Shown: positions 18,791-28,071, counted from the first letter of the stretch. The stretch is DNA of 64,000 nt from Actibacterium atlanticum (GCF_000671395.1 NZ_AQQY01000001.1:721575-785574), one strand, 5' to 3'. The notes: a model not told the origin generated them from the letters alone. Numbers and translations are program-made.

Positions 18791-18820
18791 ATTAACCTTA
18801 ACGCGAGTATTAAGGTTAAT
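18791..18820. promoter_or_regulatory. 11-bp perfect inverted repeat upstream of the GH16-RTX gene
   Basis: ATTAACCTTAA (18791-18801) and TTAAGGTTAAT (18810-18820) are perfect reverse complements with an eight-base spacer. The dyad lies between the VWA gene and the ribosome site GGAGGG of the glucanase gene. AT-rich arms and lack of an adjacent long T-run favour an operator over a terminator. It contains several TTAA half-sites but not at the 7-base spacing of a CtrA box. Confidence 0.5.
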
Positions 18821-18842
18821 CGAGTTTTAGCGGAGGGAAATC

Positions 18843-20201
18843 ATGCCCCTACCCCCCAATACCCCCAGCGAAATAACAATCGACGACGCAGCATATGTGC
18901 TGACCTTCGCAGAAGAATTCAGCGAAGACCCGGCCTATTACGCGGGTCACAATGTGGACGGTGTCTGGGCAACTTCCTATGCGCCGCACCTGCATGATGG
19001 CCGCTGGGCCGAAGCCAATGGCGAAGGTCAGTACTTTACCGATCCCGACCAGGCCGATCTGCCCGAAGTGTTTGACGTAGCAGACGGCGCCATCACCATC
19101 ACCGCGACGCCTTTAACGCCAGAACAGCAGGCATTGGCCGATGGGCAAGCCTATAGCTCGGGCATTTTAACGACCGAACTCAGCTTTGCGGCCTCTTCCG
19201 GTTATATCGAAATCCGCGCCGATGTGCCGGATGAACAGGGGTTTCTGTCAGCCTTCTTTCTGCTGCCCGAAGATGGCGATTGGAGCGCTGAAATCGACGT
19301 GTTCGAAATTTTGGGAAATGACGCGGATACGCTTTACACCAATGTCTGGAATGATGGGGTGGATGACAGCGAAGCGTTTGATATTGCAGGCTTAAGCGAC
19401 GGGTATCACACCTATGGGCTGCTCTGGACCGAAGATACGATCGAATGGTACGTCGATGGCGTTTTGGTACGCACAGAACCCAACACGATAGACGAGCCAA
19501 TGTATCTGGCGACGGCGCTAATCGTTGATTCCACCTGGACCGGAAACCCGGATGAAACCACTGACTTCTCTGACGGGCTTAGCATTGATTACATCCATGT
19601 CTATGAGCTGGAAAGCGATCCTGACCGCAACGAAGCCATTGCGGATCAATCTGAATTCACGCCCAAGACCTTTGTGAATGGGGACAGTGGTGGGGTGATG
19701 TATGGCACACGCTGGGGCGACGTTATGGATGGTCTGGCGGGTGATGACATCCTGTATGGTCGCGATGGCGATGATCTTCTTTCTGGCGGCACGGGTCAGG
19801 ATTCACTTTATGGCGACGCAGGGGGAGACTCTTTGTCAGGCGGGGCGGATCGCGACAAGCTGATTGGGGGCGATGGCGATGATTTTCTGGAAGGTGGCGC
19901 AGGTGTTGATCACCTTTGGGGCGGCGATTACAGCGCCGGTTCGGGCAGCGATACCTTTGTCTTCTCCGAAGGTGACGGTATGGATTTCATCCATGATTTC
20001 AGCGCCTCGGATGACGTCATTGACCTGAGCGCCTATGCCAGCGACTTGGCGACGTTGGATCCGTTCATCCATGATCGTGGTTGGGCGACTGAAATTAACC
20101 TGTCCGGTTTGACCGGAAATTCGGGCGACAGGGTGTTCATCATCGGGTTGGACCCGGACGATCTGGGCGCTGACAACTTCGATTTCGGACTGATCGCCTG
20201 A
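18843..20201 (+). CDS. Secreted GH16 beta-glucanase with RTX calcium-binding repeats
   Basis: 452 residues. The N-terminal domain (about 15-260) is a glycoside hydrolase family 16 fold with the catalytic signature EIDVFE (E150, D152, E155), where the two Glu are nucleophile and acid/base in known enzymes. Residues about 290-375 hold at least five nonapeptide repeats of the GGxGxDxL type (GLAGDDILYGRDGDD, GGDGDDFLEGG), followed by an RTX tail. There is no N-terminal signal peptide, as expected for type I secretion by a C-terminal signal. Likely substrates are beta-glucans or a self-made exopolysaccharide, as for ExsH/ExoK. No type I exporter gene is nearby. Ribosome site GGAGGGAAATC precedes the ATG. 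Confidence 0.88.
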   Translation: MPLPPNTPSEITIDDAAYVLTFAEEFSEDPAYYAGHNVDGVWATSYAPHLHDGRWAEANGEGQYFTDPDQADLPEVFDVADGAITITATPLTPEQQALADGQAYSSGILTTELSFAASSGYIEIRADVPDEQGFLSAFFLLPEDGDWSAEIDVFEILGNDADTLYTNVWNDGVDDSEAFDIAGLSDGYHTYGLLWTEDTIEWYVDGVLVRTEPNTIDEPMYLATALIVDSTWTGNPDETTDFSDGLSIDYIHVYELESDPDRNEAIADQSEFTPKTFVNGDSGGVMYGTRWGDVMDGLAGDDILYGRDGDDLLSGGTGQDSLYGDAGGDSLSGGADRDKLIGGDGDDFLEGGAGVDHLWGGDYSAGSGSDTFVFSEGDGMDFIHDFSASDDVIDLSAYASDLATLDPFIHDRGWATEINLSGLTGNSGDRVFIIGLDPDDLGADNFDFGLIA

Positions 20202-20243
20202 TACAGGCTTGCCCGTCGACGCCCTAAAGCCCATATCGAGAGC

Positions 20244-20927
20244 ATGATAAAACTGCTCCCGATCCTACTGCCGGTGCTTTACGGTCTGATCATGTACCGG
20301 TTTTCGGTCTGGCGCACCTCGCGTGAGCTGGATGCACGCTCGACCGAGCTGGCGGATGCCAATCTGCGCGCCGTGACGCAGCGCCTTGCCAAGGCGTTGG
20401 ATTTACCCCGCATCAAGGTTCATCTCTATGAAATTGCGCCGGTGAACGGTTTGGCCGCTCCCGACGGGCGGATTTTCATCACCCGCGGCTTTTACGATAA
20501 GTTCCGCGCGGGCGAAGTCAGCGCGCAAGAGCTGGCCAGCGTTATTGCACACGAGCTGGGCCATGTTGCGTTGGGGCATTCGCGCCGCCGGATGATCGAC
20601 TTTTCCGGGCAAAACGCGATGCGTGTGGCGCTTGGCATGGTTCTGTCACGCGTGATCCCCGGCGTGGGCGTGCATATCGCAAATGCGCTTACCCGTCTTT
20701 TAGCGGCCGGCATGTCGCGCAGCGACGAATACGAAGCCGACGCCTATGCCAGCGCTTTGCTGGTCAAAGCCGGAATTGGCACGGCACCGCAAAAGTCGTT
20801 GTTTCAGAAGCTAGATGCGTTGACGGATAACCGCGCCCCAATGCCCGCGTGGTTGATGAGTCACCCGCCCACGGCAAAGCGCATCGAAGCCATCGAAAAG
20901 AATGAAAGCCGCTGGCGTTTGACCTAG
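20244..20927 (+). CDS. M48 family metalloprotease
   Basis: 227-residue zinc protease anchored by one N-terminal membrane segment (about residues 4-20). The zinc site HELGH is at 103-107, the downstream ligand Glu is in DEYEAD (161-166), and a second hydrophobic stretch lies at about 127-155. This is a short HtpX/BepA-like gluzincin, probably working on misfolded envelope or membrane proteins. The stop TAG shares a CTAG tetranucleotide with the stop of the convergent PIN gene, so the two genes meet with a four-base overlap. Confidence 0.88.
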   Translation: MIKLLPILLPVLYGLIMYRFSVWRTSRELDARSTELADANLRAVTQRLAKALDLPRIKVHLYEIAPVNGLAAPDGRIFITRGFYDKFRAGEVSAQELASVIAHELGHVALGHSRRRMIDFSGQNAMRVALGMVLSRVIPGVGVHIANALTRLLAAGMSRSDEYEADAYASALLVKAGIGTAPQKSLFQKLDALTDNRAPMPAWLMSHPPTAKRIEAIEKNESRWRLT

Positions 20928-21463
20928 GCTAAAGCTTTGCCCAAACGCGGCAGTCGCGCTCGTTTCAGCAAAGCGCGCTTTGCCAGGGGTTCGCCCGCCA
21001 TGGTTTGCGCCGTAGCATGGACTTTGTTCACACAGTCTTCCACCGCTCCGGCGTTACTGAGCCAAAGATCATACAGAAATTGATCAGGCGCCTCGCGCGT
21101 TAGCCCTTCTTCTGACAAGGTATGACGTGGAAAATCTTTGGCGTTGAAGGTTAGCAATGTGTCAGCTGAGCCCGCCAACGCTGCGGCCAGAACATGCACA
21201 TCGTTTTCATCCGGCAACCAAAGCCGCGCCAGATCAGCATCGCGCGGCTGTACACTGGCTTTCGGCCAGTTGGCGCGCACAAGAGCGACTTCAGCCCGCG
21301 CTTGTGGCTCGCCTTCGGGGCCGATCTTACGGGCGGCGCGGGCCCATTCTTCAAGGATGCGATCCGACCACAAGGGGGTAAACAGCCCCTGCCCCGCAAC
21401 GCAGAGCAGGATTTCACGCAAAACGGTTGGGTACAGAACGCAAGCGTCCAGCAAAACCTTCAT
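20924..21463 (-). CDS. PIN domain protein
   Basis: 179-residue PIN-type nuclease-like protein (PIN_3 group). Acidic positions typical of the Mg site are visible: D6 in MKVLLDACVLYP, Glu in RILEEW, and Asp residues in LPDENDVHVLAAAL. The TFNAKDFP motif is also common in this group. The ATG at 21463 overlaps the stop of the upstream methyltransferase gene as ATGA. No antitoxin-like gene precedes it, so it does not look like a standard VapBC toxin. An RNase role linked to RNA modification is possible but unproven. It meets the M48 gene through shared CTAG. Confidence 0.8.
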   Translation of the reverse strand: MKVLLDACVLYPTVLREILLCVAGQGLFTPLWSDRILEEWARAARKIGPEGEPQARAEVALVRANWPKASVQPRDADLARLWLPDENDVHVLAAALAGSADTLLTFNAKDFPRHTLSEEGLTREAPDQFLYDLWLSNAGAVEDCVNKVHATAQTMAGEPLAKRALLKRARLPRLGKALA

Positions 21464-22659
21464 GGCATCAAACGGAAGAACAACGCTTTCAAATAGCCGC
21501 TTTCCGCCAATTGTGGCATCTGCGGGTGGTCCGCCCCGGCATATCCGGTGTGCAACAGTTGCGCTGTGCCGCCCGCGCGGCCAATGCCGCGCACGCAGGC
21601 GCCGCGGAATTTGGACATCTCTGCCGCATGCGAACACGAACACAGAACCAGATACCCACCCGGTTTCACCAACGGCGTGGCCAAACGCGCAACCCGTTCA
21701 TAGGCGCGCAACCCAGCTTCGAGAGAAGGCTTTGACGGTGCAAAAGCAGGCGGATCACACACGATCAAATCGAACTGCGCGCCTTCGTCTTTTAGCGCAG
21801 TCATGGTATCAAACGCGTCGCCCTTGCGGGTGGTCAGTTTGTCGCCCATTCCCATAGCAACGGCGCCTTGTTCGGCCAAATCCAGTGCCGACGCAGACCC
21901 GTCAATGCACGTGGCATGCGTGGCGCCAGCAGCCAAAGCCGCCAGCCCAAACCCGCCAACATGCGAGAAAACATCCAACATCTGCGCGCCCTCCGCCAGA
22001 CGTGCGGCAAAGGCGTGATTGGGGCGCTGATCATAGAAAAGGCCGGTTTTTTGGCCGCCCATCACATCGGCGATATAGGTGGCGCCGTTCATCTCAACCG
22101 GGATGGGCGCATCGACAGCACCGCGCATCACCTTTGTTTCCTCGGTCAAGCCTTCCAGCCCACGGGCGCGCCCCGATCCGTTCATCACGATGTTACGCGC
22201 CCCGGTCAATCGTTCCAGCGCGTCGACCATGGGCTCCAGCAACACATCAGCCCAAGCGGCGTTCGGCTGCACAACCAGCGTATCGCCGAACCGGTCAACC
22301 ACCACACCGGGCAGACCGTCGGCCTCGGCGTGGATCAAACGATAGAACGGCGCATCATACAGGCGTTCGCGCAATTCCAGCGCGGTACGCAGCTTCTCGA
22401 TCAGCCAGGCTTCATCGACGGCGACATTCAAGTCCCGCTCTAGCATCCGGCAGAAAATCTTTGAGTTGGGGTTCACGGCGACCAGCCCGATGGGCTGGCG
22501 CGCGTCATCTTCCAGCACCGCAATGGTGCCGGGTTTCAGCGCTTTGGTCCGACGGTCCGTGACAAGTTCATTGGCATAGACCCACGGGAAACCGTGACGA
22601 ATGGCGCGGGCATTGGCCTTGGGCTTTAGCCGCACAACAGGGTAAGAGGGCAGTGTCAT
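21460..22659 (-). CDS. Class I SAM-dependent rRNA methyltransferase, RlmI-like
   Basis: 399 residues, of the family of 23S rRNA cytosine-C5 methyltransferase RlmI. N-terminal PUA-like domain (about 1-80, PVVRLKPKANARAIRHGFPWVY), EEHE-like central domain, then a Rossmann methyltransferase. The latter has MLDVFSHVGGFGLAALAAGA (SAM loop, about 212-231), DLIVCDPPAFAP (catalytic DPP, about 290), and a Cys-containing C-terminal motif LVLCSCSHA (about 335). The DPPAF plus CSCS combination is diagnostic. It overlaps a PIN gene by four bases. Confidence 0.88.
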   Translation of the reverse strand: MTLPSYPVVRLKPKANARAIRHGFPWVYANELVTDRRTKALKPGTIAVLEDDARQPIGLVAVNPNSKIFCRMLERDLNVAVDEAWLIEKLRTALELRERLYDAPFYRLIHAEADGLPGVVVDRFGDTLVVQPNAAWADVLLEPMVDALERLTGARNIVMNGSGRARGLEGLTEETKVMRGAVDAPIPVEMNGATYIADVMGGQKTGLFYDQRPNHAFAARLAEGAQMLDVFSHVGGFGLAALAAGATHATCIDGSASALDLAEQGAVAMGMGDKLTTRKGDAFDTMTALKDEGAQFDLIVCDPPAFAPSKPSLEAGLRAYERVARLATPLVKPGGYLVLCSCSHAAEMSKFRGACVRGIGRAGGTAQLLHTGYAGADHPQMPQLAESGYLKALFFRLMP

Positions 22660-22701
22660 GCTGCCCTCTTAAGCGTTCTTTGCGATGCGGGAAAGGCCCG
22701 A

Positions 22702-23373
22702 TCAGATCCCGCGCGAACTGATTGCCGACAGGTTCAGCGGTTGCGGCGCCGCCGGAGCGCTACGATAGCCCATTTCCTGGCGGATTGATTGGATCAGATG
22801 CTGGGTGATACGCACCTTCTGCGTCTCGCCGCGGCTCATGGCCTCAAGAGCGCGCGCACCGCCATAAGCATCAAATTCCAGCTCGATCAGGCGCGGCGCT
22901 TCAAGCTTGGTGCCGGTTTGGGCATCCATCACGGTGATGTAATAGTGAATGTCATGCGTGCCACCGATGGTGTAACGGGTTTTCTGCGTCAGCGCGTGAA
23001 AGCGCGTCAGCTGAATGTCCACAATCACCGGACGCCCGGTATTCATGCCAGACACAGCGGTGTTCGCAGCATTCTGCACGATGGTTTTCACCTGCGCAAA
23101 GCGATCACCCAACGGGTCTTCGCGCCATACGATATCTGCGCGCGGGTAATAGCTGTTGGCCTCTGAAACCTTAAGGGTTTCGGGCACGCGCACATTGATT
23201 TGCTGCACAGCGTAAGCTTGCTGCGGGCTGGTTTGAACCTGCCCTGCATCTGCGATCACCGCTTCACCTACGGGGGTGATGATCGGTGCATTACGCGTTG
23301 CGGTGTCAACTGTCGCACAGGCCGACAGACCGAGTGCGGCGGTCAGTACCATGGAAAGGCGGATCAGTTTCAT
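22702..23373 (-). CDS. DUF6778-type lipoprotein
   Basis: 223-residue predicted lipoprotein: signal sequence with lipobox LSAC (Cys at residue 19), then a mature domain with Val-rich strands and HALTQKTRYTIGGTHDIHYYI in the middle. The tail is Pro/Ala-rich. It resembles the DUF6778 family of Rhodobacteraceae. The role is unknown. It is transcribed away from the long intergenic region at 23374-23847. Confidence 0.75.
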   Translation of the reverse strand: MKLIRLSMVLTAALGLSACATVDTATRNAPIITPVGEAVIADAGQVQTSPQQAYAVQQINVRVPETLKVSEANSYYPRADIVWREDPLGDRFAQVKTIVQNAANTAVSGMNTGRPVIVDIQLTRFHALTQKTRYTIGGTHDIHYYITVMDAQTGTKLEAPRLIELEFDAYGGARALEAMSRGETQKVRITQHLIQSIRQEMGYRSAPAAPQPLNLSAISSRGI

Positions 23374-23847
23374 TTCTCAACTCCATTCGGGCTTCGTGCC
23401 CTGTTGCCTCACGCTTTGAAGTTCTGCGTAGCTCTGAAATTGATGTCGAATTCGGGCAAAATTGAGGAAAACTATCTGCATTTTAGGGACATTTGGCAGG
23501 TGCGACCGGGGCTTAAACAATTCGTTTCCATATGAGAAACATTAATTATCTCATAATTACAGCATCTTACCCTCTACACCCGCCACTGAAAACTTACCCT
23601 ACGTGAACTTCTCCCGGCCTTTGCTCTGAATGCTTAGAATGAAACAATCGGACCTGCATTTCCTAATTTGTTTCCAGAATTGCGCTTTGCTTCTCGGCCA
23701 AGCGTTTATGTAAAAAACATTGATTAATCTGGTTTCGGGTGGTTGAATCCATGAGATATCTGTGGGAAGTATAGCAACGTTAGCGCTATCAGGTTTCATC
23801 ATTGATATGGAACCTTAGACAGCACCCACAGCTCAGGAACCACGCGC
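23374..23847. promoter_or_regulatory. 474-base intergenic region upstream of edd
   Basis: AT-richer than the flanking genes. No convincing coding frame: the longest minus-strand frame (23599-23802) lacks any family resemblance. It holds the promoters of the DUF6778 lipoprotein gene (leftward) and edd (rightward). The only clear motif is the LacI-type palindrome at 23779-23790. Confidence 0.4.
23779..23790. promoter_or_regulatory. LacI/GalR-type operator-like palindrome
   Basis: GTTAGCGCTATC has a perfect 8-bp core TAGCGCTA and differs by one base from the symmetric GTTAGCGCTAAC seen at many LacI-family operators. It lies 57 bases before the edd start, a position fit for repression of a sugar-acid pathway gene. 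No LacI-family gene is in the window. Confidence 0.42.
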
Positions 23848-25653
23848 ATGCCGCTTAATGCCACCATCGCTAAGGTCACCCAAGATATCATTGAACGCTC
23901 TCGCGACAGTCGTCAGGCCTATATGGACCGCATGAAAGGTGCCATTGATCAGGGCCCTGTGCGCGCGCACCTGACCTGTGGCAACCAGGCACATGCTTTT
24001 GCCGCGATGGAGCAGGACAAAGGCACGCTGGCTGGTGGGAAAGCACCCAACATCGGGATCATTACGGCCTATAATGACATGTTGTCGGCCCATAAGCCGT
24101 TTGAAACCTACCCCAACTTGATCCGCGAGGTCGCCCGCGCCCAAGGTGCCACGGCTCAGGTCGCCGGGGGTGTGCCTGCAATGTGCGATGGGGTGACTCA
24201 GGGCCAACCGGGGATGGAACTGTCGCTGTTTTCGCGCGATGTGATCGCCATGGCCGCCGGTGTTGGCCTGAGCCACAACTGTTTTGACACCACGATCTAT
24301 CTGGGTGTGTGCGACAAGATCGTGCCGGGGCTGATCATGGCCGCCGCCACCTTTGGCCACCTGCCTGCCGTCTTTGTGCCCGCCGGCCCGATGACCAGCG
24401 GCCTGCCCAACGATGAAAAGGCCAAAGTCCGTCAGCAGTTCGCCACCGGCGAAGTCGGGCGCGACAAGTTAATGGAGGCCGAGATGGCCTCGTACCACGG
24501 GCCCGGCACTTGTACATTCTATGGCACTGCGAACACCAACCAGATGCTGATGGAGTTTATGGGTCTCCACCTGCCCGGCGCCAGTTTCGTTAACCCCGGC
24601 ACGCCCCTACGCGATGCCCTGACCGCCGCCAGCACCGAACGGGCGCTGGCGATCACAGCAGCGGGGAATGAGTTCCGCCCGGCGTCCGAGGTGTTGGACG
24701 AAAAGGCTTTCGTGAATGGCATTGTCGGGCTGATGGCAACCGGTGGTTCCACCAACCTGGTGCTGCACCTGCCCGCCATGGCGCGCGCCGCCGGTATTCA
24801 GTTGGACATCGACGATTTCGCCGCCCTGTCGGATGTGGTGCCGCTGATGGCCAAGGTCTATCCCAACGGTCTGGCCGACGTGAACCATTTCCACGCCGCT
24901 GGCGGCCTGGGCTTTATGATCGGCGAGCTGCTGGATGACGGTCTGCTGCACCCGGATACCAAAACCATCGCGGGCGACGGGCTGGGTTCTTATACGCAGG
25001 AACCCAAGCTGGTCGACGGAAGCGTCGAATGGACCGAAGGCACCAAAGAAACCCTGAACGATAAGATCCTGCGCCCCACCGAAAGCGCGTTCCAGCCCAC
25101 CGGGGGTCTGAAAAGCCTGTCGGGCAATCTGGGGCGTGGCGTGATCAAAGTGTCCGCCGTTTCTGAGGAGCGCCGCATCATCGAGGCCCCTGCCCGCGTG
25201 TTCCATGATCAGGCCTCCGTCAAAACCGCGTTTCAAGCTGGTGAAATCACCGGCGACACAATCTTTGTCGTCCGTTTCCAAGGCCCCCGTTCAAACGGTA
25301 TGCCCGAATTGCATGGCCTGACACCCACGCTGGCCGTGTTGCAAGACCGCGGCCTGAAAGTGGCGCTGGTCACTGATGGCCGCATGTCGGGCGCTTCGGG
25401 CAAAGTTCCGGCCGCGATCCACGTCAGTCCCGAAGCTTCGGACGGCGGCCCACTGGCCAAGGTTCGCGATGGCGATATCGTCCGTCTGGACGCTGTCGCC
25501 GGCACTTTGGAGGTTCTGGCCGAAGACTTCGACAGCCGCACCCCGGTGGTGGCCGACCTAAGCGCCAACCAGCACGGCATCGGGCGCGAGCTGTTCCAAA
25601 CCTTCCGTGATACGGTTGGCCCGGCAACGACGGGGGCCGCTTCGGTTCTGTGA
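23848..25653 (+). CDS. edd: Phosphogluconate dehydratase Edd
   Basis: First Entner-Doudoroff-specific enzyme: 6-phosphogluconate to 2-keto-3-deoxy-6-phosphogluconate, using an iron-sulfur cluster. 601 residues, the usual length for Edd (shorter IlvD is about 560-615, but the N-terminus with IERSRDSR and [15 protein letters not shown] matches Edd). Family signatures include [41 protein letters not shown] (Cys ligand), [20 protein letters not shown] and [22 protein letters not shown] near the C-terminus. The usual partner gene eda is not adjacent; a MarR-GNAT gene follows instead. Confidence 0.93.
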   Translation: MPLNATIAKVTQDIIERSRDSRQAYMDRMKGAIDQGPVRAHLTCGNQAHAFAAMEQDKGTLAGGKAPNIGIITAYNDMLSAHKPFETYPNLIREVARAQGATAQVAGGVPAMCDGVTQGQPGMELSLFSRDVIAMAAGVGLSHNCFDTTIYLGVCDKIVPGLIMAAATFGHLPAVFVPAGPMTSGLPNDEKAKVRQQFATGEVGRDKLMEAEMASYHGPGTCTFYGTANTNQMLMEFMGLHLPGASFVNPGTPLRDALTAASTERALAITAAGNEFRPASEVLDEKAFVNGIVGLMATGGSTNLVLHLPAMARAAGIQLDIDDFAALSDVVPLMAKVYPNGLADVNHFHAAGGLGFMIGELLDDGLLHPDTKTIAGDGLGSYTQEPKLVDGSVEWTEGTKETLNDKILRPTESAFQPTGGLKSLSGNLGRGVIKVSAVSEERRIIEAPARVFHDQASVKTAFQAGEITGDTIFVVRFQGPRSNGMPELHGLTPTLAVLQDRGLKVALVTDGRMSGASGKVPAAIHVSPEASDGGPLAKVRDGDIVRLDAVAGTLEVLAEDFDSRTPVVADLSANQHGIGRELFQTFRDTVGPATTGAASVL

Positions 25654-25695
25654 CTTTCTAAGGCGCAATGCGTTTTCTCTTGATCCGGGATTATA

Positions 25696-25711
25696 GCTGA
25701 CTAAAGTCAGC
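25696..25711. promoter_or_regulatory. Inverted-repeat operator adjoining the MarR-GNAT start
   Basis: GCTGACT-AA-AGTCAGC is a perfect 7-bp dyad with a two-base spacer, ending three bases before the ATG at 25715. It occupies the place of the ribosome-binding site. Autoregulation by the encoded MarR domain is the simplest explanation. Confidence 0.5.
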
Positions 25712-25714
25712 CAT

Positions 25715-26590
25715 ATGGATCAAGATCAAATCACCCGTATTCGAAACTTTGGCCGCGCCGTCGCGGTCGAGGTCGGCGCGCTTGAAGACTCGTTTCTGGA
25801 TCGCGGCCGCCCGCTTGGCGCGGCGCGGGTGCTAAACGCCATTGGGCTGGGGTATCAGAACGTCGCGGATATTCGCAGCGTGCTGAAACTGGACACCGGA
25901 TTGCTCAGCCGGTTGCTGCGCAGTCTTGAGGCCGAAGGACTGATCGAAACCTCCCCCCATCCACAGGACCGCCGCGCCCGCGTTGCGACCCTAACGCGCA
26001 AGGGGCAGGCCGAGTTCGACATTTATGAAACCCTTTCAGACGAACGCGCCGCGCAAATCCTGAACCGACATAAGAACGCGCCGCGCCTTTTGGAAGCGAT
26101 GGATATCGTCACAATCGCCCTGTCGCGCGAAGAGATCGTGTTTGAAGAAATCGACTATGCTTCGGACCTCGCGACCACCTGCCTGAACGCCTATGCGATG
26201 GAACTGGGCGCGCGCCTGAATGTCGAGTTTGACCTCAAGAAAGCAGGCGACCCGGACCTGTCGCAAATGAAACACCCCCATGGGACGTTTGTCGTGGCCC
26301 GGTTGGGGGACATGCCGGTGGGCTGTGTTGGCGTCAAAGGCAACGGTGGGCAACTGGCCGAGATCAAACGCATGTGGATCGCCCCTGCGGCCCGCGGGTT
26401 GGGACTGGCCCGGCGCATGATGACCGCCGCCGAGGATGCCGCCCGAGATCTGGGCATCGAGGTCCTTCGCCTGGACACCAACAGCACGTTATTTGAGGCG
26501 GTGAAGCTCTATCAAACTATGGGCTGGACCCAGATTGATCGCTTCAACAACGACCCCTACCCCGACCTGTTCTTTGAAAAACACCTTTAA
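25715..26590 (+). CDS. MarR-type regulator fused to a GNAT acetyltransferase
   Basis: 291 residues. The N-terminal half (about 1-145) is a winged-helix MarR-like domain: RVLNAIGLGYQNVADIR, LDTGLLSRLLRSLEAEGLIE (recognition helix) and RRARVATLTRKGQAEF (wing). The C-terminal half (about 150-291) is a GNAT domain with IKRMWIAPAARGLGLARRMMTAAE (acetyl-CoA loop) and a typical LDTNSTLFEAVKLYQTMGW ending. Such HTH-GNAT fusions are widespread, and their ligands and acetyl acceptors are mostly unknown. A perfect inverted repeat overlaps the expected ribosome site, suggesting autorepression. Confidence 0.9.
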   Translation: MDQDQITRIRNFGRAVAVEVGALEDSFLDRGRPLGAARVLNAIGLGYQNVADIRSVLKLDTGLLSRLLRSLEAEGLIETSPHPQDRRARVATLTRKGQAEFDIYETLSDERAAQILNRHKNAPRLLEAMDIVTIALSREEIVFEEIDYASDLATTCLNAYAMELGARLNVEFDLKKAGDPDLSQMKHPHGTFVVARLGDMPVGCVGVKGNGGQLAEIKRMWIAPAARGLGLARRMMTAAEDAARDLGIEVLRLDTNSTLFEAVKLYQTMGWTQIDRFNNDPYPDLFFEKHL

Positions 26591-26599
26591 CGGCGGAAT

Positions 26600-26613
26600 G
26601 GGCCTATTGGCCC
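26600..26613. terminator. Short hairpin between convergent MarR-GNAT and der genes
   Basis: GGGCC-TATT-GGCCC forms a 5-bp stem with a four-base loop in the 23-base gap between two stop codons. No T-run follows in either direction; it may serve both genes weakly. Confidence 0.35.
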
Positions 26614-28071
26614 TTACTCCCCGTGCGGCTTCTTGCCCAGATGTTTGCGCAGGCGCGACGGCGTCGATTTCTTCTTCGACTTATAGGGGTTCTTGTCGGC
26701 CTGTGAGCGCATCGTCAGGCGGATCGGCGTGCCGGGCATGTCGAAATCTTCGCGCAGCCCGTTGATCAGGTAGCGGCGATAGCTGTCGGGCAGCTTTTCG
26801 GGCAACGAGCACATCACCACAAACGCCGGCGGGCGCGTTTTCACCTGTGTCATGTAACGCAGCTTGATGCGGCGACCGCCGGGTGCGGGCGGCGGGTGCA
26901 CCTCGAGCATCCCCGTTAGCCAGCGGTTCAGGCGGGCGGTGCTGATACGGGTGTTCCAGATGCTGTGGGCGCGCAGGACGGCCTCGTGCAGGCGATCCAT
27001 GCCGCGTCCGGTTTTGGCGGAAACTGTGATCAGGGGCGCGCCGCGCAGCTGGGGCAGAAGGCGGGCAAATTCCTCTTTCAGCTCTTTCAGCTTGTCTTGT
27101 TTTTCGCCCTCAAGGTCCCACTTGTTCACGGCGATCACGACGGCGCGGCCTTCGCGTTCGGCCAGATCGGCGATCCGCAGGTCTTGCTGTTCAAACGGGA
27201 TGTTCACATCCAGCAGCACGATCACCACCTCGGCGAATTTCACCGCGCGCAGACCATCGGAAACCGACAGCTTTTCAAGCTTTTCCTGCACCTTGGCACG
27301 TTTGCGCATGCCAGCGGTGTCCCAGATACGGGTCGGAGTGCCTTTCCAGCTGAACTGGGTGGAAATCGCATCCCGGGTGATCCCGGCCTCGGGGCCGGTC
27401 AGTAGTTTATCTTCGCCCAGCAACTGATTGATAAGTGTGGATTTCCCAGCATTGGGGCGCCCCACAACTGCAACCTGCAACGGTTTGGTGTCAGAAAAGG
27501 TGCGCGAGTCCCCTTCGCCATCTTCATCGACGTCAACATCGACGTCAGGCGCATCTTTGGCGGCCCGGGCCTCGAACTGCTCGGCCAGCGGTGACAGTTG
27601 GGTGTATAGATCGTTCAGGCCTTCGCCATGTTCGGCGGACATGCGGATTGGCTCGCCCAGACCAAGCGCGTAACATTCCAGCACGCCCGCGTCGGCGGCG
27701 TTGCCTTCGGCCTTGTTGGCGGCCAGGATCACATGGGCGGATTTACGGCGCAGAATGTCGGCAAAGACCTCATCCGCAGGCAAGACCCCGGCGCGTGCAT
27801 CCACCAAAAACAGACAGATATCAGCCATTTCCACCGCGCGTTCGGTCAGCATCCGCATCCGGCCCTGTAGGCTTTCATCGGTGGCCTCTTCCAAGCCAGC
27901 GGTATCAATCACGGTAAACCGCAGATCCCCGATCCGCGCTTCGCCTTCGCGCAGATCACGCGTCACGCCGGGCTGGTCGTCGACCAGCGCCAGACGTCGC
28001 CCGACAAGGCGATTGAAAAGGGTGGACTTGCCCACATTGGGCCGCCCGACAATGGCAAGCGTAAAGCTCAT
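26614..28071 (-). CDS. der: Ribosome biogenesis GTPase Der
   Basis: Double-GTPase EngA/Der needed for 50S subunit assembly. 485 residues: first G domain with [14 protein letters not shown] (about 8-21), DTAGLE and NKAEG; second G domain with [14 protein letters not shown] (about 205-218), [11 protein letters not shown] and NKWD. A C-terminal KH-like domain (about 375-465) and a basic tail ([18 protein letters not shown]) follow. An acidic linker of Asp/Glu joins the G domains. It lies downstream of bamB and the YfgM-like gene, the same order as yfgM-bamB-der in E. coli. Confidence 0.96.
   Translation of the reverse strand: MSFTLAIVGRPNVGKSTLFNRLVGRRLALVDDQPGVTRDLREGEARIGDLRFTVIDTAGLEEATDESLQGRMRMLTERAVEMADICLFLVDARAGVLPADEVFADILRRKSAHVILAANKAEGNAADAGVLECYALGLGEPIRMSAEHGEGLNDLYTQLSPLAEQFEARAAKDAPDVDVDVDEDGEGDSRTFSDTKPLQVAVVGRPNAGKSTLINQLLGEDKLLTGPEAGITRDAISTQFSWKGTPTRIWDTAGMRKRAKVQEKLEKLSVSDGLRAVKFAEVVIVLLDVNIPFEQQDLRIADLAEREGRAVVIAVNKWDLEGEKQDKLKELKEEFARLLPQLRGAPLITVSAKTGRGMDRLHEAVLRAHSIWNTRISTARLNRWLTGMLEVHPPPAPGGRRIKLRYMTQVKTRPPAFVVMCSLPEKLPDSYRRYLINGLREDFDMPGTPIRLTMRSQADKNPYKSKKKSTPSRLRKHLGKKPHGE

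Noticed and set aside
18791..18820. CtrA-binding site before the GH16-RTX gene
   Set aside because: TTAA pairs are present but spaced by two or eight bases, not the seven of the CtrA consensus.
20924..21463. VapC toxin of a toxin-antitoxin pair
   Set aside because: No small antitoxin gene lies upstream; the partner is an rRNA methyltransferase and the protein is longer than typical VapC.
23599..23802. 67-codon minus-strand gene upstream of edd
   Set aside because: No ribosome site, no recognisable motif, and it lies in the edd control region.
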